Shown here piece after piece: positions 58,286-64,000 of a DNA stretch of 64,000 nt. Position numbers and translations under genes: made by a program. The notes under the pieces were generated by a model. It saw only the letters and a list, made by a program, of their open reading frames with translations. It was not told the origin of the DNA and did not search any database. The stretch is from an uncultured Collinsella sp. (GTDB lineage Bacteria > Actinomycetota > Coriobacteriia > Coriobacteriales > Coriobacteriaceae): the NCBI GenBank assembly GCA_958370325.1, contig CATXJW010000008.1, positions 1-64,000 on the forward strand. The letters run 5' to 3'. How positions within the stretch are numbered: the stretch's first letter is position 1; each line of letters begins with the position of its first letter.

Positions 58286-59497
58286 ATGCTGTCTGTTGAC
58301 GAGCAAATGCGTATCATCACCTCGGGTGCAGCGCAGATCGTCCCCGAGGCCGACCTTCGCAAGAAGCTTGAGAAGGGCGAGCCCCTCAACATCAAGCTCG
58401 GCGTCGATCCCACCAGCCCCGACCTGCACCTGGGCCATGCCGTGCCCCTGCGCAAGATGCGTCAGTTCCAGGACCTGGGCCACAACGTCACCCTTATCAT
58501 CGGCAACGGCACTGCGCTGATCGGCGACCCCTCGGGCAAGAACTCCACCCGCCCGCAGCTTTCGCAGGAGCAGATCGAGGCCAACGCCGAGACCTACGTG
58601 AGCCAGGCCATGAAGATCCTGGACCCCGAGAAGACCACCATCGTGCACAACGGCGACTGGATCCTTTCGATGGACCTGGCCGGCCTGCTGCAGGTGTGCT
58701 CCAAGTTCACCGTCGCCCGCATCCTTGAGCGCGACGACTTTACCAAGCGCTACCAGTCCCAGACGCCGATTGCCCTGCACGAGTTTCTGTACCCCGTGAT
58801 GCAGGCCTTCGACTCCGTTCAGATCAAGGCCGACGTCGAGATGGGCGGCACCGACCAGCTCTTCAACCTGCTCGCCGGCCGCGAGCTCATGGAGAAGATG
58901 GGCATGGAGCCGCAGATCGCGCTTACCATGCCGCTGCTCGAGGGCACCGACGGCGTGCGCAAGATGTCCAAGTCCTATGGCAACTACATCGGCCTGACCG
59001 ACGCTCCCAAGGATATGTTCGGCAAGACCATGTCCATCCCCGACGAGATGATCGGCAAGTACTATCGTCTGGCCAGCTCGCTCGCCCCGGCCGAGGTCGA
59101 CAAGATCGATGCCGCCCTGGCCGATGGCTCCGCCGACCCCTACGAGCTCAAGCGCGCTCTAGGCCGCGACCTGTGCGACACCTACCACGGTGCTGGCGCC
59201 GGCGACGAGGCTCAGGCCGAGTTCGACCGCGTGTTCAAGGAGGGCCAGCTTGCCGACTTCCCCGAGAAGCACGTTGAGCTGACCGTCAACGACGAGGGCC
59301 AGATTTACCTCGCTGGCCTGCTCAAGGACCTGGGCCTTTCGGCCAGCGCCGGTCAGGCCCGCCGCGACATCGACGGCGGCGGCGTCAAGATCAACGGCAA
59401 GGCTGTGGCTTCCAAGAGCTACAACATCGATCCGAGCGCCCTCAAGCTGGGCGACACCCTCTCCGTGGGCAAGCGCAAGGGCTTCAAGTTGGTCTAG
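58286..59497 (+). CDS. tyrS: Tyrosyl-tRNA synthetase
   Basis: A 403-residue class I synthetase that charges tRNA-Tyr. The HIGH-like motif is HLGH (48-51) and KMSKS lies near residue 227. The C-terminal S4 domain (about 340-403; ASAGQARRDIDGGGVKING) binds the tRNA. AAAGGAGG precedes the ATG. The 96-nt leader has a small hairpin (GCACC-GCCG/CGGC-GGTGC) but is too short for a T-box. Confidence 0.94.
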   Translation: MLSVDEQMRIITSGAAQIVPEADLRKKLEKGEPLNIKLGVDPTSPDLHLGHAVPLRKMRQFQDLGHNVTLIIGNGTALIGDPSGKNSTRPQLSQEQIEANAETYVSQAMKILDPEKTTIVHNGDWILSMDLAGLLQVCSKFTVARILERDDFTKRYQSQTPIALHEFLYPVMQAFDSVQIKADVEMGGTDQLFNLLAGRELMEKMGMEPQIALTMPLLEGTDGVRKMSKSYGNYIGLTDAPKDMFGKTMSIPDEMIGKYYRLASSLAPAEVDKIDAALADGSADPYELKRALGRDLCDTYHGAGAGDEAQAEFDRVFKEGQLADFPEKHVELTVNDEGQIYLAGLLKDLGLSASAGQARRDIDGGGVKINGKAVASKSYNIDPSALKLGDTLSVGKRKGFKLV

Positions 59498-59525
59498 TAA
59501 GTAGGTTAACCTAACATGTGCAATA

Positions 59526-59564
59526 GGGCCGCAGCTGGAACGATTCCGACTGCGGCCTTTTTGG
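59526..59564 (+). terminator. Terminator after tyrS
   Basis: GGGCCGCAG pairs with CTGCGGCCT across a 15-nt loop and is followed by TTTTT. Confidence 0.85.
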
Positions 59565-59650
59565 CACTTGGGGACGTTCCTTTTGTGTCGGCACTTTGGG
59601 ACACTCCTTGTCATTGGTACAAAGCAACCTGTCCCCATTGCGCCAAGCGG
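59561..59650. repeat. Dispersed GGGGAC-type spacer repeat
   Basis: GGGGACGTTCCTTTTGTG, GGGACACTCCTTGTC and CCTGTCCCCATTG follow one another. Related sequence lies at 62601-62690, and shorter matches lie at 2860-2885, 14836-14860 and 34657-34675. The rest of the spacer to 59773 contains a likely -10 (TACAAT at about 59700) and AAAGGAG before ade. Confidence 0.65.
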
Positions 59651-59773
59651 CGTGTGCCGTTAAGCGGAGGGGGTGTATTCCCGACCCATCGTTTGGGCAT
59701 ACAATGGCTATTGTCTTGCTGCGGTGAAGGCCTGTCCGCTCCGCAGCTGTTTTCTACGGTTAAAGGAGAATGT

Positions 59774-61594
59774 ATGTCCGTTGAGGTCATGAGGTCTGTG
59801 ATCGAGGCCGCCGAGGGCCGCGTGCCCGTCGACACGCTGTTTACCAATGCGCAGATCGTCGACGTGTATGGCCAGCGTGTGGCGCCCGGTAGCGTTGCCG
59901 TCAAGGACGGTGTGATCGTCGGCGTGCTCTACGATGGTCGCGACGATGCCGCTGGCACCTACGAGGCAACTGAGGTCGTCGACTGCCAGGGTCGCTATCT
60001 CGCTCCCGGTTTTATTGACGGGCATCTGCACATTGAGTCCTCGAACATCCGTCCCGCCGAGTATGCTCGCATGGCCGCGACGCGCGGTACTACCACCGCC
60101 ATTGCCGACAGCCACGAGATCGCCAACGTGGCGGGGCTCGACGGCCTGCGCTTTATGATCGAGGACGGCCGCCGCGCACCCATCTCCATCAAGTACATGA
60201 TGCCTTCGTGCGTGCCCGCGCTGCCCGACGAGCAGGCCGGTGCCGTTATTTCGGCTGCCGATATGCAGGCGTTTTTTGCCGAGCATCCGGGCGATGTCTT
60301 TGGTCTGGGCGAAATGATGAACCTGCCGGGCGTCTTTATGGCCGACCCCGAGACCTGTGCTCGCATCGATGCTGCCAACCAGACGCCATCCAAGCAGGTT
60401 GACGGCCATGCGCCACTCGTTGCCGGTAAGGACCTCAACGCCTATGCCGCAGCGGGCATTATCGCCGACCACGAGTCGACGATTCCCGAGGAGGCGCTCG
60501 ACAAGCTGTCCCGCGGCATGTATGTGATGCTGCGTGAGGGTACGTGCAGCCACGACCTGGCCAATTTGTCTCCGATGCTGCTGGAGAACCCTGCCCGCGC
60601 CCGCCGCTGCTGCTTTGCGACTGACGACCGCGCTCCCTCCGATGCTCTTTCGACCGGCATGATCGACAATGCCTGCCGCGTGGCCATCGAGGCCGGCATC
60701 GACCCGGTGGTCGCCATCTCCATGGCGTCCCTTTCCACGGCTGAGGCATTTGGCCTGGACCACGGCTGTCGCGACCCGCATGAGCTCCGTGGCGCGATCG
60801 CCCCGGGCAAACGCGCCGACCTGCTGTTGCTCGATGACCTGACGTTTGCCAAGGCTCCGCATCGCGTATATGCCGCCGGTGCTCTGGTGGCGCAGGACGG
60901 CACCTTTGTGGGCGAGATCGCACCCGAGATGGCCGAGGTCGCAGCGCTTGCCGATGAGCTGCGTGCTTCCGTTAAGCTGCCGAAGCTATCGCTCGACGTG
61001 TTCGACTATGCCTTTAAGCCGGGCGAGGCCGTGATTGACGTGGTGCCGGGTAAGGCCATCACGGGTATGGCTCGCCCCGAGAGCGCCGAGGGCCTGCGCC
61101 GCATTATGCTGATTGAGCGCCATGGCCGCGGCGTGTCGCTGCAGGCCGAGGGCGCCGACGGCGACGGCCCCGCTGGCCTGGGCCTGGTCGGCAAGCATAT
61201 CGGTCGCGGCTGGGTGCGCGGCTTTACCATCACCGGTGGCGCCATTGCCTCCACGATCGGCCACGACTCGCACAACGTGTGCGTGGTGGGCGACAATGCG
61301 GCAGATATGATGGCTGCCGTTGAGGCCGTGGGCCAGGGCGGCCACGTGCTGGTGCGCAACGGCGAGGTCGTGGCGCGCATTCCGCTGGCGCTCGGCGGCC
61401 TGATGAGCGAGGGCGCTGCCGAAGACGTTGCGGCGCAGCACGACGACTTTATGGTCAAGGCGCGCGCCATGGGCATCGAGCCGCCGCTCGACCCCATCAT
61501 GGGCATCATCTTCCTGCCCCTGCCGGTGATCCCGACGCTCCGCATCCGTCCCGAGGGCATGTTCGACGTCACAACCTTCACCTACGCCGACTAG
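59774..61594 (+). CDS. ade: Adenine deaminase
   Basis: A 606-residue amidohydrolase that converts adenine to hypoxanthine and ammonia. The metal motif GHLHIESS lies near residue 83, HEIANVAG and DDRAPSDALSTGMID follow, and the C-terminal SIGHDSHN-like block reads TIGHDSHNVCVVG. The length matches bacterial Ade. AAAGGAGAA fixes ATG 59774; the long open frame upstream runs through the tyrS terminator. It links adenine to the hypoxanthine/xanthine pathway encoded in the 20-41 kb island. Confidence 0.94.
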   Translation: MSVEVMRSVIEAAEGRVPVDTLFTNAQIVDVYGQRVAPGSVAVKDGVIVGVLYDGRDDAAGTYEATEVVDCQGRYLAPGFIDGHLHIESSNIRPAEYARMAATRGTTTAIADSHEIANVAGLDGLRFMIEDGRRAPISIKYMMPSCVPALPDEQAGAVISAADMQAFFAEHPGDVFGLGEMMNLPGVFMADPETCARIDAANQTPSKQVDGHAPLVAGKDLNAYAAAGIIADHESTIPEEALDKLSRGMYVMLREGTCSHDLANLSPMLLENPARARRCCFATDDRAPSDALSTGMIDNACRVAIEAGIDPVVAISMASLSTAEAFGLDHGCRDPHELRGAIAPGKRADLLLLDDLTFAKAPHRVYAAGALVAQDGTFVGEIAPEMAEVAALADELRASVKLPKLSLDVFDYAFKPGEAVIDVVPGKAITGMARPESAEGLRRIMLIERHGRGVSLQAEGADGDGPAGLGLVGKHIGRGWVRGFTITGGAIASTIGHDSHNVCVVGDNAADMMAAVEAVGQGGHVLVRNGEVVARIPLALGGLMSEGAAEDVAAQHDDFMVKARAMGIEPPLDPIMGIIFLPLPVIPTLRIRPEGMFDVTTFTYAD

Positions 61595-61725
61595 TCATCA
61601 GGGACGTTCTTAAACGACTAGCCGTTGGGGTGGCGGGCTGCCTGACGCCGCGACCGTAGGACCTCTGGCATGTGTGAACTATTTGCCAGGTCCTTGTAAC
61701 GTTTACGCCCGCGGAGTCTTATTTG

Positions 61726-61790
61726 AGCTCCCTTTGGGTACGTTGGAATCGGATACGCGTTCGATTCCAACAAGCCCGAAGGGAGCTTTT
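61726..61790 (+). promoter_or_regulatory. Long hairpin enclosing the ribosome site of the HAD gene
   Basis: AGCTCCCTT-GGG-GTTGGAATCG pairs with CGATTCCAAC-CCC-AAGGGAGCT (about 23 bp, 10-nt loop), followed by TTTTC. The 3' arm contains the GAAGGGAG ribosome site of the gene starting at 61793, so it may be a terminator of ade, a translational switch, or both. The rest of 61622-61725 shows no gene. Confidence 0.65.
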
Positions 61791-61792
61791 CT

Positions 61793-62587
61793 ATGTTTAA
61801 ACTGATTGCATCCGATATGGACGGCACACTGCTTGACGAAAACGGCCAGGTGCCTCCCGAGACCTACGAACTGATTCTGGCGCTACGTGAGCATGGCGTG
61901 CATTTCGCCGCATCGTCAGGCCGTCGCTACGATCGCTTGTGCGAGTTCTTTGCGCCCGTTCGCGACAAGATGGACTTTGTCGCCGCTAACGGCGCCCAGG
62001 TCTACGCCGACGGTAAGATGGTAGACCGTGAGGTGTATTCCCACCTGGCGATTCGAAGGCTCGCCCAAGCCGTCAGGACGTTTCCCAATCTGCATCTTGC
62101 GCTCTTTGACCGAACCAAGTCCTTCCTGCTCGATGACGAGTGCAAGTTCGTGCGTGAGGTCGATAAGGACCTTCCCAATGCCGAGCGTATTTGGGAGCTG
62201 CCCGATCCCAGCGTAAATATCATCAAAGCGAGTATCTTTTGCGACGACAGTGCGGTTATGGACAGTGCGTACGTGCTACAGCGCGAACTTGGTCAGCTCT
62301 TTACTTTTGCGCCTTCGGGCAACGCGTGGATCGATGCCATGCAGCCTGGTGTGTCGAAGGCCTCGGGTATCGCGCAGCTCGCGGAGCATTACGGCATTGG
62401 TCGCGACGAGGTCATGGCGTTTGGCGACTCGATGAACGACTACGAGATCATTCGCTTTGTCGGCACGGGCTGCGCGATGGAAAACGCGCGCCCCGCGCTT
62501 AAGGCGGTGGCCGATCGCGTGGTGGGTTGTAACCGCGACCACGCCGTCCAGCAGGAGCTCCGTCGCGTGCTGGAGAGTCTCTCCTAA
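61793..62587 (+). CDS. Cof-type HAD hydrolase
   Basis: A 264-residue phosphatase of the HAD IIB (Cof) type. Motif I is ASDMDGTLLDENG with the nucleophilic aspartate, motif II lies in AASSGRR, and motif IV is AFGDSMNDYEII. Such enzymes dephosphorylate sugar phosphates, FMN or pyridoxal phosphate; the substrate is unknown. It is bracketed by the 21-bp inverted repeats. A second Cof-type gene is next, on the other strand. Confidence 0.88.
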   Translation: MFKLIASDMDGTLLDENGQVPPETYELILALREHGVHFAASSGRRYDRLCEFFAPVRDKMDFVAANGAQVYADGKMVDREVYSHLAIRRLAQAVRTFPNLHLALFDRTKSFLLDDECKFVREVDKDLPNAERIWELPDPSVNIIKASIFCDDSAVMDSAYVLQRELGQLFTFAPSGNAWIDAMQPGVSKASGIAQLAEHYGIGRDEVMAFGDSMNDYEIIRFVGTGCAMENARPALKAVADRVVGCNRDHAVQQELRRVLESLS

Positions 62588-62600
62588 TCCGGCAGATGGG

Positions 62601-62690
62601 GACGTTCCTTTTCTGCCGACAGTGGGGGACAGTCCTTGCAGCTTTTTGCGAAGAGTGTCCCCAGTGACTAGTCGTTTAAGAACGTCCCCA
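62601..62690. repeat. Dispersed GGGGAC-type spacer repeat, second large copy
   Basis: GGGGACGTTCCTTTTCTG resembles 59569-59586 (one difference in 18), and GGGGACA/TGTCCCC form a hairpin at 62625-62661. The last part is the right arm of the 21-bp inverted repeat. Confidence 0.65.
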
Positions 62691-62705
62691 ATGACTGACC
62701 AATGA

Positions 62706-63548
62706 CTAGGCGAGGGCGGCCATGATGGTGCGGGCGACGCCGTCGTGGTCGTTGTCGTATTCGGTGACGGCGTCGGCGGCGTCGCGGTCCTCGGGCTCGG
62801 CGTTGATCATGGCCATGCCGTGGCCCGCTACCTGCAGCATGGGGATGTCGTTGATGTTGTCGCCGAACGCCCAGGCGTCGGCGAGACGCTCGCCCAGGTG
62901 CTCGCATAGCCACGTGAGGGCCGTTCCCTTGGTGGCACCCTCACCCATGACCTCGATATTCATGGCGTAAGAACGCGTGACCTCAATGCCTCCGAGCGTG
63001 TCGAGCGCCGCCGCGATGGCGTCGCGATCGGCCGGGTCGTGCCAGTACATGGCGATGCGTTCGAGTGTCTCGACCTCGTCGATCTTGCTGTCGATATCCA
63101 TGTCGATCGGCGTTCGTGTGCGCTTGAGCGAAGCCGCGATGTGGGGGTCGCCGCCACAGAACTCATCCAGACGCCCGTATAGCGAGCGGGGGAGGAAGCA
63201 CTGCCCATCCGCGAAGATATCGAAGGTCACATCGTGGCCGGCGGCAATGCGATGGATGCGGTGGGCAATGCCACGGTCGAGCGGACGGCTCAAGATGCGC
63301 GTGGCGCGCGAGGCATCGTTGGGCACATCGTCGTCGAGCTGCCAGACGCTGGCGCCGTTGGCACAGACCGCGTAGTGCACGGCGGGATGGGCGAGGATGG
63401 GCTCAAAGATGCCCGACAGTGGACGTCCCGTGCAGGGAACAAACTCGATGTCACGACGTGCGAGCTCGTCGAGCATTGCCCAGGTGGCATCGCTCATTTG
63501 CTTATCGCTCGTCAGCAGCGTCCCATCCATATCGGAAAACACAATCAT
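62706..63548 (-). CDS. Cof-type HAD hydrolase
   Basis: A 280-residue phosphatase. Motif I is VFSDMDGTLLTSD, motif II lies in VPCTGRPLSG, and motif IV is AFGDNINDIPMLQ. It is related to but clearly different from the neighbour at 61793. ATG 63548 is preceded by AAAGGG; the longer in-frame start includes the citrate synthase terminator. The substrate is unknown. Confidence 0.87.
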   Translation of the reverse strand: MIVFSDMDGTLLTSDKQMSDATWAMLDELARRDIEFVPCTGRPLSGIFEPILAHPAVHYAVCANGASVWQLDDDVPNDASRATRILSRPLDRGIAHRIHRIAAGHDVTFDIFADGQCFLPRSLYGRLDEFCGGDPHIAASLKRTRTPIDMDIDSKIDEVETLERIAMYWHDPADRDAIAAALDTLGGIEVTRSYAMNIEVMGEGATKGTALTWLCEHLGERLADAWAFGDNINDIPMLQVAGHGMAMINAEPEDRDAADAVTEYDNDHDGVARTIMAALA

Positions 63549-63573
63549 TTGATGCAGCCCTTTCCACTGGCAT

Positions 63574-63612
63574 AAAAAGCGTGGCCGAGGGCTTGGGTCC
63601 CTGGCCACGCTC
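63574..63612 (-). terminator. Terminator of citrate synthase (minus strand)
   Basis: On the minus strand GAGCGTGGCC pairs with GGCCACGCTT and is followed by TTTAT. The two stem halves lie at 63603-63612 and 63577-63586. Confidence 0.82.
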
Positions 63613-63634
63613 GAGTTCTATAACGGTTCGCGTC

Positions 63635-64000
63635 CTAGCGGTCGGCGAGCGGCTTGTACGCCAGCGGCTCGATCACCGGACGATAGGCCGGGCGAATAAT
63701 ACGGTGCGCGCAGAAGAGCTCTTCCATGCGGTGCGCCGACCAGCCTGCCATGCGGGCGACGGCGAACAGCGGCGTAAAGAGCGTCTCGGGCACGCCGAGC
63801 ATCTTGTAGATAAAGCCCGTGTACAGGTCGATGTTGGCGCAGATGGGCTTGGTCATGCCGTGGTCGCGCATGACCTGGGGTGCCAGGCGCTCGATGCGCT
63901 CGATGAGTGCGAACTCTTCGCCCAAGTTCTTCTTGGCTGCCAGCGAGCGCGCGTAACGGCGGCAGACCTCGGCGCGCGGGTCGCTGAGCGTATAGACGGC
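63635..64000 (-). CDS. gltA: Citrate synthase, C-terminal part (5' end outside window)
   Basis: The last 121 residues of a citrate/methylcitrate synthase. AVYTLSDPRA, NIDLYTGFIYKMLGVPETLF and VARMAGWSAHRMEE match the family's C-terminal region, including the RIIRPAYRP substrate-binding segment. It condenses oxaloacetate with acetyl-CoA. The frame is open to the window edge. 2-Methylcitrate synthase cannot be excluded from this fragment. Confidence 0.88.
   Translation of the reverse strand, partial: AVYTLSDPRAEVCRRYARSLAAKKNLGEEFALIERIERLAPQVMRDHGMTKPICANIDLYTGFIYKMLGVPETLFTPLFAVARMAGWSAHRMEELFCAHRIIRPAYRPVIEPLAYKPLADR

Larger units (their letters stand above)
61601..62688. repeat. Perfect 21-bp inverted repeats flanking the HAD gene
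   Basis: Bases 61601-61621 (starting GGGACGTTCTTAAACGACTA) are the exact reverse complement of 62668-62688. The similarity continues imperfectly on both sides. The pair encloses only the HAD phosphatase gene. Confidence 0.85.

Overview
The window is high-GC (roughly 60%), gene-dense bacterial chromosomal DNA. The fused AccD-AccA carboxyltransferase, zinc-type S14, S10/spc ribosomal clusters, glucoside-type PTS IIC, YheO-type regulators and a strictly anaerobic purine-degradation gene set fit an anaerobic gut actinobacterium of the class Coriobacteriia. A Collinsella-like organism is most likely. This is an inference from gene content and protein character, not from a search.

Layout. 1-6083: end of accC, fused accDA, a stand-alone PTS IIC, a cation diffusion facilitator and a histidine phosphatase. 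6084-6533: a 151-bp fold-back element and the leader of the ribosomal cluster. 6534-12322: rplC-rplD-rplW-rplB-rpsS-rplV-rpsC-rplP-rpmC-rpsQ-rplN-rplX, with no rpsJ in front. 12323-41271: about 29 kb of non-ribosomal DNA lying exactly between rplX and rplE, which are adjacent in most bacteria. 41272-50996: the rest of the spc and alpha clusters (rplE to rplQ, with secY, adk, map, infA and rpoA). 51089-64000: truA, a glycosyltransferase-like protein, argR, a class A penicillin-binding protein, a U32 protein, tyrS, adenine deaminase, two HAD phosphatases and the end of citrate synthase.

The 29-kb segment holds an oxidoreductase/DeoR pair, a pseudouridine synthase, a large U32 protein, RidA, and an almost complete anaerobic purine (uric acid/xanthine) utilisation island. 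The island contains an NCS2 permease, ssnA, ygfK, a four-cluster ferredoxin, a two-domain molybdenum hydroxylase, ygeX, ygeY, ygeW, mocA, a hydantoinase, yqeC, yqeB and an XdhC-family protein. Two YheO-type regulators lie inside it. Together these genes should import purines, hydroxylate or reduce them, open the rings, strip the carbamoyl groups and convert 2,3-diaminopropionate to pyruvate and ammonia. MocA, YqeB, YqeC and XdhC would mature the molybdenum enzyme. RidA could detoxify the aminoacrylate made by YgeX, and adenine deaminase at 59.8 kb could feed hypoxanthine into the route. This gene set is known from gut anaerobes. What looks unusual is its position inside the ribosomal operon, the paired YheO regulators with a candidate operator pair, and the absence here of a separate FAD subunit.

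The intergenic spaces are rich in long inverted repeats: a perfect 41-bp pair, tandem palindrome arrays of period about 80 and about 62 bp with compensatory changes, and GGGGAC-type dispersed repeats. I found no tRNA, rRNA, CRISPR array, transposase or integrase.
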